Source: an uncultured cyanobacterium (lineage in GTDB: Bacteria > Cyanobacteriota > Cyanobacteriia > Cyanobacteriales > Nostocaceae). Taken from it: DNA of 43,159 nt. The notes under the pieces were generated by a model. It did no database searches and was not told the DNA's origin. It was given only the letters and a program-made list of their open reading frames with translations. Both the position numbers and the translations under genes were made by a program. Each line of letters begins with the position of its first letter. The stretch's first letter is position 1. The stretch is taken from contig CAIVAU010000150.1 in NCBI GenBank assembly GCA_903903925.1, forward strand, positions 1-43,159. Reading direction: 5' to 3'. Positions 19,110-26,695 of the stretch are shown piece by piece.

Positions 19110-19979
19110 ATGAAACCATCTGCAAATTTTAACTTTGAGGACGAGAAGTTCAATGCACCACCTTCTCAAGTCATCCCTTGGTGTCAGATGATTAATCCTC
19201 GGTATGGTAAAGATGGTATCCAGCCCCACGGCTTGGCGATTAAGCTGGATAATGCTCATGCAGTTGGCTTTGAGCCGGATGAACATTGGCATCAATTGGA
19301 TCATGAATTTAGCTCTGGGGTTGAAACGGTGTTTCTCACTACGACTCCATGCTTAGTCATAGTACGTCGGGGACCATTGTCGGTAAAAGACCGGGAAACT
19401 GGAATGAAATTAGGGACTCTCAAGGAGAACTATGATGCTTTTTTAGCAGACAAACTTAAATTTAAAACCTTTACTCGCTATCTCATTTTTTTGGTAGGAG
19501 AAGATAAAAAGTTTTTAAATAAATTACCGTTACAATTAACACTGAGTGGTGCAGCAGGAGCAAGTTTCAGTAAAGCTTACTGCGACTACCAACAAGGTAG
19601 GGTAGCTGGTGGATTTCTTGCCGAACTAGAAAAGACTTATGCTGCATACCGCAAGCAACCTGTAACACCAAAAGGTCCTCTGTTCCATGCCCACGGGATT
19701 TTTTACCCGATCATTGATTGTGAAGAAAGGGGTATTGAACCCAATATGGTTCTGGTAGCCTCAACTGTTGATTATAAACATCCCACAGTTGCTACTTTAA
19801 CGCAGTACCTGATTGCCTCTGATTCACCAGAGTCGGCAATTATTTCCAAGACTTTTGAAGAATACAAGGAATTCGGCAAAGAATCTATCAAGCTAGAGAC
19901 ACCCAAAATCGCAATGGTGGGTGTTTCTAGTTCCTACGTTTACCCCGATGAAGATGATTTTGCTTATCCGCCATACTAA
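19110..19979 (+). CDS. Conserved cyanobacterial protein, DUF5895-like
   Basis: 289 residues, soluble, no signal peptide. The N-terminus (MKPSANFNFEDEKFNAPPSQ) and the block VIPWCQMINPRYGKDGIQPH followed by GLAIKLDNAHAVGFEPDEHW recall a widespread cyanobacterial family that I remember as DUF5895; the number comes from memory and could not be searched. Other notable segments are VFLTTTPCLVIVRRGPLSVKDRETG, LSGAAGASFSKAYCDYQQG and an acidic tail YPDEDDFAYPPY. The function is unknown. Its homologues, as I recall, are often near mobile or plasmid-type genes, which is only suggestive. The gene ends 20 bases before the convergent DUF4276-like gene. Confidence 0.75.
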   Translation: MKPSANFNFEDEKFNAPPSQVIPWCQMINPRYGKDGIQPHGLAIKLDNAHAVGFEPDEHWHQLDHEFSSGVETVFLTTTPCLVIVRRGPLSVKDRETGMKLGTLKENYDAFLADKLKFKTFTRYLIFLVGEDKKFLNKLPLQLTLSGAAGASFSKAYCDYQQGRVAGGFLAELEKTYAAYRKQPVTPKGPLFHAHGIFYPIIDCEERGIEPNMVLVASTVDYKHPTVATLTQYLIASDSPESAIISKTFEEYKEFGKESIKLETPKIAMVGVSSSYVYPDEDDFAYPPY

Positions 19980-19999
19980 CCCACAAAGTCTGGTTTTTG

Positions 20000-20698
20000 T
20001 CAAGCGATCGCCCGATGATTATTTAACGATTCGAGCCTTGACAGCCATACGTTGAAGTGGGGACATCGGCTCCGAATTACTTGCAGTCCGATCAGTTCAG
20101 CCAACAGTGATCCAAAAGCAGGCTTTGATTTTTCATAATCAGGAAACTGAGTCAGAATACGCTTGCTAGGCGCTGTTTGCTGTCCATCGTTAATTAACTC
20201 AGGTGTCTGATATTGATCAGCAATAGCCTTGAGAGCTGCAATCTCCTTTGTATGATGGTCATAAAGGTATTCAAAACAGGTTGGATCAGCAAAAAGATAT
20301 GCCTCATATTCATGCAACTGGATGTACGGGATGAATCGACAATCATTGATATCTTCTGCAAAGCGTTGCTCTAAAAATTCAACCCGCTTTGTGGGATTTT
20401 GGCGCAAACTTTCGGACTCAGCTAATCCCGGAAAATCAGGATGGATAGCATACAAATCAATCATAGTAGTGAAGAATACATCAGGATTGCTATCTTCCTT
20501 GAGCGAGCTCAGAATATCGTTTTTCATCGGTGCGTAATTGCGTCCACCACCGCGATGAACCTGCCCCTTTTTTCTAGCGTGAGCAATCAGCCGTGCACCG
20601 GACAGAAAAACTTCATGTTGAGCTAAGTGCGGTTTTATCAAAGTATTGGCAAATGTCTGCTCGGTTTGTCCTTCAGCAAATAGGTAGAGGCGGACCAT
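20000..20698 (-). CDS. DUF4276/TOPRIM-like protein paired with an ATPase
   Basis: 232 residues. The start LYLFAEGQTEQTFANTLI places Glu9 where TOPRIM-like folds have their first acidic residue, TTMIDLYAIHPDFPG carries Asp81 in the second position, and IQLHEYEAYLFADPTCF (126-142) is typical of DUF4276 proteins. The family is thought to be a divalent-metal nuclease-type fold. The ATG overlaps the ATPase stop as TAATG, so the two are co-translated. AAA/ABC ATPase plus TOPRIM pairs (OLD-type and PARIS-type systems, where the partner is DUF4435) act in phage defence; by analogy this may be an effector nuclease. That role is inferred, not shown. Confidence 0.82.
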   Translation of the reverse strand: MVRLYLFAEGQTEQTFANTLIKPHLAQHEVFLSGARLIAHARKKGQVHRGGGRNYAPMKNDILSSLKEDSNPDVFFTTMIDLYAIHPDFPGLAESESLRQNPTKRVEFLEQRFAEDINDCRFIPYIQLHEYEAYLFADPTCFEYLYDHHTKEIAALKAIADQYQTPELINDGQQTAPSKRILTQFPDYEKSKPAFGSLLAELIGLQVIRSRCPHFNVWLSRLESLNNHRAIA

Positions 20699-21798
20699 TA
20701 ATGCGGTCCTCCCCCAATGATATTTTTCTCCCAGATTTCTCCCAGACTATACTCGTCGAGCCAAGCTTCTAATTCTGTGGGATTTAGCCGCTTAAATTGC
20801 GACTCCTTACCCTCTCGGTTCACCACAATCACATCTTCAGGATCGAAATTATCTAAGAAAGAACTAGATTGGGTGCTAATGAGGATTTGCGTATGGAACG
20901 AAGCCTTGCTAAACAAGGCAGCAACAACATTCAGAGCATAGGGATGAAGACCTAGTTCTGGCTCATCAACAACAATAAGTTTTGGTAGCTTATCCTCTGG
21001 CTGTAAGAGCAGCGTTGCAAGACAAATGGCGCGTAAAGTACCATCTGAAAATTGATGGGGTCCAAATACCCTATCTGACTCTTTTTCTTGCCAGTTCAGA
21101 ATGACACGATTAGATGCATCTGGCTCAAGAACAAAGTCATCGAAAAATGGTGCAATCAAACGGATTGTTCCGATGATACGTCGATAAGCGGAAATATTGT
21201 CTTCGCGGAATTTCAGAAGTAATGCAGCTAAATTTCCGGCATCAGGCATGAGCCATCGGTTATCGCCAGTGTAACAGGATTGCCGCACGAACGCTGTAGA
21301 AGATGTATCGTGGAAGTGATATACACGGCAACGATCAAGCAAGTATTTTAGTGTCTTGGCTGTCTGTTTACCTTCCTCATCTGCTGCACTAATTTTTGTT
21401 TCCTGATGCCCTACACCCAATTCGTCAATCCTTGGGGATGTCCGACCTGTTTGCAGGAAACTCAATGTCTCTTCGGCGAAGATCAGCGTATCACCAGCAG
21501 CATGGAATAACCGTAGATGATAGGTATCTACCCCGTTTTCGACTTCAAACTCCAGTTTTGCTTCTATCTGAGGAGTTATTTTGGGTCCAAAGTGCAAGAG
21601 GGACTGAGCACGCCCCGACGTACCGATATATTGTTGGAAGCGTCCAGCCATCATCTCATTCAGCATCTTGAAGAACGAGATGAGATTGCTTTTGCCTGCT
21701 CCGTTTGCTCCAATCAAGATATTCAAGGAACGCAACTCAAGATCCATCGCTTTAATGGACTTGAATCCGTTAAGGGTTAATCGTTGCAGCTTGTCCAA
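20698..21798 (-). CDS. ABC/AAA_21-type ATPase, sensor half of a candidate defence pair
   Basis: 366 residues with an SMC/RecF-like ATPase fold. Walker A is GANGAGKSN (30-38), the signature region is FSDGTLRAICLATLLLQ (250-266), Walker B is KLIVVDEPELGLHP (273-286, catalytic Glu279), and the following D-loop/switch region is ILISTQSSSFLDNF (305-318), with Gln at the place where transporters have His. The stretch between (60-245) replaces long coiled coils with a compact insert, as in OLD and AAA_15/21 proteins. Such ATPases sense a phage or DNA structure and gate a TOPRIM partner, which is the next gene. It is preceded by a 100-base spacer to the divergent small secreted gene, so it has its own promoter. 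Confidence 0.88.
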   Translation of the reverse strand: MDKLQRLTLNGFKSIKAMDLELRSLNILIGANGAGKSNLISFFKMLNEMMAGRFQQYIGTSGRAQSLLHFGPKITPQIEAKLEFEVENGVDTYHLRLFHAAGDTLIFAEETLSFLQTGRTSPRIDELGVGHQETKISAADEEGKQTAKTLKYLLDRCRVYHFHDTSSTAFVRQSCYTGDNRWLMPDAGNLAALLLKFREDNISAYRRIIGTIRLIAPFFDDFVLEPDASNRVILNWQEKESDRVFGPHQFSDGTLRAICLATLLLQPEDKLPKLIVVDEPELGLHPYALNVVAALFSKASFHTQILISTQSSSFLDNFDPEDVIVVNREGKESQFKRLNPTELEAWLDEYSLGEIWEKNIIGGGPH

Positions 21799-21912
21799 AA
21801 GTTAGTCTCCTGAATCTGTAAAGTGCATAAATTATTCAATTTGCACCTATTGAGAATATAAGATAACAAGCCGAGTCAAATTTTAATCGGCTCAACCAGA
21901 GGAAACTTGAAG

Positions 21913-22149
21913 ATGAATATCAGTATGAAACGGATGATCGCTGGTGCAATACTTGCTCTACCATTTGCAGTTGCTGCACTACCGACACAACAAGCATCGG
22001 CATCAGAGATGATTGCTAACCCTCATTTTCACACACAGACAAGCAGACCGACAATAGTGGCGAGTAGGCATCGGGTGTGGGTTGCTGGACGTTGGGAACA
22101 TACACCCCACGGTCGGAGATGGGTTAAAGGTCACTATGAGTATAGGTAG
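21913..22149 (+). CDS. Small secreted protein with WxxGRW/GHYEYR tail
   Basis: 78 residues from the ATG at 21913; AGAGGA ends 10 bases before it, which is why I prefer it to the in-frame TTG at 21907. Residues 1-30 are a signal peptide (RMIAGAILALPFAVAALPTQ, then a likely cut at ASA-S). The mature part is short and basic and closes with VWVAGRWEHTPHGRRWVKGH plus YEYR, a motif found in many small periplasmic or outer-membrane-associated proteins of the YXWGXW-like type. The function is unknown. It is divergent from the ATPase pair and followed by a perfect palindrome. Confidence 0.78.
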   Translation: MNISMKRMIAGAILALPFAVAALPTQQASASEMIANPHFHTQTSRPTIVASRHRVWVAGRWEHTPHGRRWVKGHYEYR

Positions 22150-22236
22150 AACTCGATAGTAGGCTTGATGCTGAAATTCCGACTTATTGTATTGTTTAAT
22201 ACATTTTATCCTAACATCAGGGTAGCTTAAACAGAA

Positions 22237-22264
22237 AAACCAGGTTCTTTAAAGAACCTGGTTT
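22237..22264. terminator. Perfect 28-base palindrome, likely bidirectional terminator
   Basis: Left arm AAACCAGGTTCTTT (22237-22250) is followed directly by its exact reverse complement AAAGAACCTGGTTT (22251-22264). It lies between the convergent small secreted gene and the PHP gene. The AAACCAGGTT motif is also a common dispersed cyanobacterial palindrome, so it may be a repeat element with terminator activity. Confidence 0.7.
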
Positions 22265-22351
22265 CTGAGTTGGTGCGTAATGCGACTGTATTGGAATATA
22301 GCAATCTGTGCTGGAGTTATAAACACATCCCTTGTCTCCACATAACATAAT

Positions 22352-22374
22352 CTCCTGGCTGGTGAAACCAGGAG
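22352..22374 (-). terminator. CTCCTGG/CCAGGAG hairpin behind the PHP gene
   Basis: Stem CTCCTGG (22352-22358) with CCAGGAG (22368-22374) and a 9-base loop lies 25 bases beyond the PHP stop on the minus strand. There is no long T run, so its terminator role is uncertain. Confidence 0.4.
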
Positions 22375-22398
22375 TATGGGGAAAAATTAACTTCATCT

Positions 22399-23085
22399 TT
22401 ACAACCGCCGCAGCAAGCTAAGACCGTGAGTATCAGTACCACAGGTATTGAAAAGCCCGTACTCACTAGCTAACTGTTGCACCTGTTTTGATTCCAAGGC
22501 ACTAGGTTTCCAGGGATTGGGGTTATTGTAGGCGTAGAAAGTTTCTACACCATCGATACCTGCTGCTGCAATTGCGGGGATCAAGTCGAAGTGCGATCGC
22601 TTATAACGAGCTGGATGAGCCAGCACTGCTAGCCCCCCTGCGTCCTGAATAGCAGCAATCACGGCTTCAGCTTGATATTCCTGGTCTGTAGTAGCGTCCC
22701 TTTGAATGTACGGTTTTATACTAGGCTCTTCTGGATCAAAAGCATAGCCCAAGATATGAACTTCAATATTGAGAACGTTGGCATTAATTTCCACACCACT
22801 CCACAGATGAGGAGTATTCGCATCAGGGTTATTCCACTTCATATCTTCCAACCAGTTTTGAGCAGCTTGGTAGCCGTCTATACTATGATGGTCAGTGATG
22901 GCAAGCCCTTTTAGACCGATGGCGGTTGCCTGCTCCATCAGAGTATCTGGTTGCAACCTGCCATCAGAGAAGACAGTGTGCATATGAAAGTTGAAATACC
23001 TAGGACAACTTTGTGCATTAACGGTCTGGAATACCTGCTCCAAAAGTTCTTTGGAAGCAGAAGTCCGGGTAAGGTAGACAGTCAT
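22399..23085 (-). CDS. PHP-domain metal-dependent phosphoesterase
   Basis: 228 residues from the ATG at 23085, chosen because GAGGGGG sits just upstream; an in-frame reading to 23118 would begin at MVRNSVRK. The PHP metal-binding motifs occur in order: FHMHTVFSDG (motif I), ITDHHSIDG, SGVEINA, LAHPAR and the closing GTDTHG. The family hydrolyses phosphomonoesters or short oligonucleotide and nucleotide substrates (RNase AM/TrpH-like or histidinol phosphatase-like). The exact substrate is unknown. The protein is cytosolic. It stands alone, convergent with the small secreted gene. Confidence 0.9.
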   Translation of the reverse strand: MTVYLTRTSASKELLEQVFQTVNAQSCPRYFNFHMHTVFSDGRLQPDTLMEQATAIGLKGLAITDHHSIDGYQAAQNWLEDMKWNNPDANTPHLWSGVEINANVLNIEVHILGYAFDPEEPSIKPYIQRDATTDQEYQAEAVIAAIQDAGGLAVLAHPARYKRSHFDLIPAIAAAGIDGVETFYAYNNPNPWKPSALESKQVQQLASEYGLFNTCGTDTHGLSLLRRL

Positions 23086-23290
23086 AACCCCCTCTTTACG
23101 CACGCTATTTCTTACCATCGAAAACTAGGCATGAACAGCCTGTAGACCCTCAGCACGACAAACTAGTGTTAATCGCAATTTTTTGGGCTTCGGTGGCAAA
23201 AGTTTTTCGATATGTTAAGACTACGTTAGCAAATTTTAAGGGTTGCGGTTGCGGTTGCAGGAGTTAGGAGTCATAATCAATTTAGATGAT

Positions 23291-23305
23291 GGGGATTTGA
23301 ACCCC
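23291..23305. other. tRNA T-arm-like hairpin remnant
   Basis: The minus strand reads GGGGTTCAAATCCCC, a 4-base stem with a 7-base loop that matches a tRNA T-arm. No partner acceptor strand, D-arm or anticodon arm can be found around it, so it is not a tRNA gene. It might be a chance hairpin, a purM terminator, or the scar of a tRNA-targeting integration. Confidence 0.3.
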
Positions 23306-23332
23306 TTTATTCATTCGCCACTTGCACAGAAT

Positions 23333-24391
23333 TCATTCTGACTCCTGAGTCCTGACTCCTGTGTTCTTTTGTAACCCCACTAATTCACCTGATCCAGGAA
23401 TTACCTCACCGATCGCATAAGCTGCAATATTTTCTGATTTAAAGTAAGAAATAGTTTGCTTTGCCTGATGGGGAGGGACTAACAGCACAAATCCAATCCC
23501 CATGTTGAAAGTGTTATACATAGCTTGGTGACTAACAGATCCAGCTTCTGCCAACCACTGAAAGACAGGTGGGATAGACCAGCTGTGAAGATGAATTTTA
23601 ATGGCTTGCCCTTGTGCTAAGCATCTAGGCAAATTTTCTGGCAAACCTCCACCTGTAATGTGAGCCATACCGTGAATTTCTAATCCTGCTTGACGCGCAG
23701 CAAGGACTGGTTTGACGTAAATATGTGTAGGAGTGAGGAAAGTTTCTCCTAAGGTTTGACCACCAAACAATTCTGGTCGATCGCTCCAAGAAAATCCCTT
23801 GTCACTCACGATTTTTCTGACTAAACTAAAGCCATTGCTGTGTACACCAGCACTGGGGAGGGCGATCGCTATATCCCCCACTTGAGATTGAGAACCATCC
23901 AGCATCTGGCTTTTTTCAACAATTCCCACACAAAACCCAGCCAAATCATATTCGCCCCCTTGGTAGAAACCAGGCATTTCTGCCGTTTCTCCTCCCAGTA
24001 AGGCACAACCTGCAAGTTTACACCCAGAAGCTATACCTGCAACGACCTGAGTCAACTGCTGTTTATCCAGCTTACCCGTTGCCACATAATCTAAAAAAAA
24101 CAGTGGTTCTGCTCCTGATGTCAATACATCATTAACACACATTGCCACTAAATCAATCCCAACAGTATCATGACAATTAAGAGCTTGTGCGACAGATAGC
24201 TTTGTGCCTACACCATCAGTTCCAGAAATCAAAACAGGTTCCTTAAAACCTCCTGGTAGTTGAAAGCTCCCACTAAAGCCGCCCAGTCCACCGATGACCT
24301 CTGGTCTAAAGGTGCTGTGAACCAAATTACGAATTTGATCTACAAACGCTCGACCAGCCTCAACATCAACACCTGCATCTTTATATTCCAT
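23333..24391 (-). CDS. purM: Phosphoribosylformylglycinamidine cyclo-ligase (AIR synthetase)
   Basis: 352 residues. The enzyme closes the imidazole ring of FGAM with ATP to give AIR in purine synthesis. The family core is complete: [97 protein letters not shown] and [15 protein letters not shown]. The last nine or so residues (TGVRTQESE) are encoded by a GACTCCT heptamer array that spans the stop codon, so the C-terminal tail comes from the repeat. The gene stands alone on its transcript; an AGGAGTT array lies directly before the start. Confidence 0.97.
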   Translation of the reverse strand: MEYKDAGVDVEAGRAFVDQIRNLVHSTFRPEVIGGLGGFSGSFQLPGGFKEPVLISGTDGVGTKLSVAQALNCHDTVGIDLVAMCVNDVLTSGAEPLFFLDYVATGKLDKQQLTQVVAGIASGCKLAGCALLGGETAEMPGFYQGGEYDLAGFCVGIVEKSQMLDGSQSQVGDIAIALPSAGVHSNGFSLVRKIVSDKGFSWSDRPELFGGQTLGETFLTPTHIYVKPVLAARQAGLEIHGMAHITGGGLPENLPRCLAQGQAIKIHLHSWSIPPVFQWLAEAGSVSHQAMYNTFNMGIGFVLLVPPHQAKQTISYFKSENIAAYAIGEVIPGSGELVGLQKNTGVRTQESE

Positions 24392-24403
24392 ACTCGTATT
24401 TAG

Positions 24404-24430
24404 TGAGGAGTTAGGAGTTAGGAGTTAGAA
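24404..24430. repeat. AGGAGTT heptamer array upstream of purM
   Basis: Three to four units of AGGAGTT lie between the purM start and the stop of the upstream small gene. On the minus strand the same units read AACTCCT, the family seen again before kaiC. Confidence 0.85.
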
Positions 24431-24449
24431 AAACTCATCACTCCTGACT

Positions 24450-24656
24450 TTAAAATACCTCATCTTCAATGCCGCGCCACCATTCTCCCAAATTCATGGC
24501 ATCTTGGTGAATATCTTCTAACTCTTGAACATATTCATTTTGAGAAATCGTGGCTCGACGTTCTTGGAGTTTCTTCAGTCGCAGTTGCACCAATAGCCAA
24601 GGTTTGGTGATGCTATTGGTTGCTTCCATATATTGCGCTAGTTCTTTACTATTCAT
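24450..24656 (-). CDS. Small conserved cyanobacterial protein, function unknown
   Basis: 68 residues from the ATG at 24656 (MNSKELAQYMEATNSITKPW...). A longer in-frame reading would start inside a repeat array and is unlikely. It is mostly helical and charged (LVQLRLKKLQERRATISQNE), ending in NLGEWWRGIEDEVF. I recognise the pattern as widespread in Nostoc-type genomes but know no function. It lies between sodB and purM on the same strand, with repeat arrays on both sides, so co-transcription is uncertain. Confidence 0.72.
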   Translation of the reverse strand: MNSKELAQYMEATNSITKPWLLVQLRLKKLQERRATISQNEYVQELEDIHQDAMNLGEWWRGIEDEVF

Positions 24657-24678
24657 AATTTTGATTTTTAAAATAAAA

Positions 24679-24733
24679 GTTGACTGTTGACTGTTAACGG
24701 TCAACAGTCAACAGTCAACAGTCAACAGTCAAC
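24679..24733. repeat. TTGACTG array with a 13-base perfect hairpin
   Basis: GTTGACTGTTGAC (24679-24691) pairs exactly with GTCAACAGTCAAC (24700-24712) around an 8-base loop, and further GTCAACA units continue to about 24733. The structure starts just behind the sodB stop and could end its transcript. A similar array lies at 29392-29433. Confidence 0.85.
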
Positions 24734-24740
24734 CAGCTGA

Positions 24741-25343
24741 TTAAGCTTTGGCGTACTGTTCAGCAACAAAGTCCCAGTTAATTAAGTGATCCAAGAAGTT
24801 CTTGATGAACGCAGGACGGGCATTTCTGAAGTCGAGGTAGTAGGCGTGTTCCCAAACGTCTAGGGTTAGGAGTGCCTTCTTACCATGAGCGAGAGGGTTC
24901 TCTGCATTCGGTGTTTTTAGCACCTTCAGTGTACCACCATCGTCAATTAACCAAGCCCAGCCGCTGCCAAATTGAGTTGTAGCAGCAGTGGAGAACTCTT
25001 CCTTGAACTTGTCTAAGCTACCAAAATCTTTGTCAATCTGGGCAGCCAGTTCTTTTGATGGTGCGCCACCGCCTGCTGGCTTCAAGCTGAGCCAGTAGAA
25101 GTTATGGTTCCAAACTTGACCAGCGTTGTTGAAGATTCCCGACTTAGAGGGGTCTTTAAAGGAAATTTGAACCACCTCTTCCAGCGACTTATCAGCCAGA
25201 TCCGTACCTTCAGTGAGCTTGTTCAGGTTGTCTACATAAGTCTTGTGATGCTTGCCATAGTGAAACTCTAAGGTTTCGCCTTTCATTCCGTACGGCTCTA
25301 GAGCATTATAGTCGTACGGTAGCGGGGGTAGTTGAAATGTCAT
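24741..25343 (-). CDS. sodB: Iron superoxide dismutase
   Basis: 200 residues from the ATG at 25343 (MTFQLPPLPYDYNALEPYGM); the longer reading MKRGFYT is unlikely. Metal ligands are visible: His in EFHYGKHHKTYVDNL (second ligand group), His in WNHNFYWLSLKP, and Asp/His in LTLDVWEHAYYLDFRN. The pattern AGGGAP and NNAGQVWNHNFYW, and Gln in the AATTQFGSGWAWL block near the active site, point to the iron type. There is no signal peptide, so it acts in the cytosol against photosynthetic superoxide. It is divergent from the ABC permease. Confidence 0.96.
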   Translation of the reverse strand: MTFQLPPLPYDYNALEPYGMKGETLEFHYGKHHKTYVDNLNKLTEGTDLADKSLEEVVQISFKDPSKSGIFNNAGQVWNHNFYWLSLKPAGGGAPSKELAAQIDKDFGSLDKFKEEFSTAATTQFGSGWAWLIDDGGTLKVLKTPNAENPLAHGKKALLTLDVWEHAYYLDFRNARPAFIKNFLDHLINWDFVAEQYAKA

Positions 25344-25710
25344 TGTATAAAATCCTCTCTTCACCGTTTTCCAGTTTAGCTATTTCGCGCCTTTCTTAGA
25401 AGCCCAAGCTGACCATTTCGCGTAGCGTCTCCGCCAGGAAAAGGGCAGTATGTGGAGTCGTCAAAGCTAATTGAGTGCAGTTAAAATGACAACATGGGGT
25501 TAGCAATTTAATCTGCTAAGCACTGGAACACAAAACTTAACGTTTTGATTTTACTGCAAGACATTGCACTTAGCGCTTCCTCTGCAAGACAGATTCTAGG
25601 GATTGATGCTACCATCGCTTTGCGTACTAGGGAGATTTGGGCTAAAATCTTGCAACGGTAGAAAGCTCTTGGGGCTGTTGTAAATTGAAATGGTCTCCTA
25701 GAGGTGCTAG
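25344..25710. promoter_or_regulatory. Divergent spacer between sodB and the ABC permease
   Basis: 367 bases that must contain promoters for both genes. A short GC-rich block around 25418-25446 (GCGTAGCGTCTCCGCCAGG) resembles a dispersed repeat found in many Nostoc-type genomes. I see no sure promoter boxes. Confidence 0.4.
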
Positions 25711-26616
25711 ATGAACAAATTAACGCCCAAAAATTGGATACTGGTCAAACAGCGATTGACTCCTTATTTATTTTTGCTACCTGCTCTGGCTATCTTAGTA
25801 TTGACTGTCTTTTGGCCTGCACTGCAAGCTTTCTACCTCAGCTTTACTCGCTATGAATATGATTTAACCCAGATGCCACAATGGACAGGTTTTGCTAACT
25901 TCCGCCGCTTGTGGAATGATCCTGTTTTTTGGCAAACTTTGGGAAATACCTTGCTGTACCTTATATGTGTGGTGCCGATTCTGGTCATTGCTCCCTTGGC
26001 ACTTGCAATTTTGGTGAATCAGAAACTGCGCGGAATGCACTGGTTCAGGGCTGCTTACTACACGCCAGTGGTGATTTCTATAGTAGTTGCAGGAATTGCT
26101 TGGAGATGGTTGTATGCAGAAAACGGGTTACTCAATCAGTTACTCAAGGGCATTGTTCCAGAAGGAGTTCCCTGGCTAACTAGTCCTCACTTTGCTCTTT
26201 TCAGTGTGATGGCTGTCACTGTATGGAAGGGATTAGGTTACTACATGGTGATTTATTTAGCTGGGTTACAATCTATCCCAGATGATGTGTATGAAGCTGC
26301 TGCAATTGACGGTTCGGATGGTATCGGTAAACACTGGGATATAACCTTACCTTTGATGAAACCTTACTTAGCTCTAGTGGCAGTGATTTCTGCTATTTCT
26401 GCTACCAAAGTGTTTGAAGAAGTATACATTATGACCCAAGGTGGACCACGAAATAGCTCAAAAACAATAGTTTACTATTTATATGAACAAGCATTTAATA
26501 ACTTGGAGATCAGCTATGCTTGTACAATTGGATTAGTCTTGTTTTTGATAATTTTAGGACTCTCGATTCTGCGGTTATTACTGAATCGGAGTGCAGGCGA
26601 AACTTTAACAAATTAA
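25711..26616 (+). CDS. Sugar-type ABC transporter permease (MalF/UgpA family)
   Basis: 301 residues with six predicted membrane helices. The first is FLLPALAILVLTVFWPALQA. The cytoplasmic EAA loop reads VYEAAAIDGSDGIGKHWDIT followed by LPLMKP, the contact site for the ATPase. The family imports sugars, glycerol phosphate or similar solutes with a periplasmic binding protein, a second permease (MalG type) and an ATPase. None of these is in the window, so this subunit must work with genes elsewhere or through a shared ATPase. The substrate is unknown. It is convergent with the CLC gene, with a GGTGATCACC palindrome (26651-26660) between them. Confidence 0.92.
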   Translation: MNKLTPKNWILVKQRLTPYLFLLPALAILVLTVFWPALQAFYLSFTRYEYDLTQMPQWTGFANFRRLWNDPVFWQTLGNTLLYLICVVPILVIAPLALAILVNQKLRGMHWFRAAYYTPVVISIVVAGIAWRWLYAENGLLNQLLKGIVPEGVPWLTSPHFALFSVMAVTVWKGLGYYMVIYLAGLQSIPDDVYEAAAIDGSDGIGKHWDITLPLMKPYLALVAVISAISATKVFEEVYIMTQGGPRNSSKTIVYYLYEQAFNNLEISYACTIGLVLFLIILGLSILRLLLNRSAGETLTN

Positions 26617-26695
26617 TACATGTATAGACCAATACCGTTTCAATACGCTTGGTGATCACCCTATTCGGTTAGCCAGGTGAAGAGTTTACATGATG

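Noticed and set aside
20322..20626. Two plus-strand frames over the DUF4276 gene
   Set aside because: They are opposite-strand shadows of the DUF4276-like gene, which has its own family motifs and couples to the ATPase.
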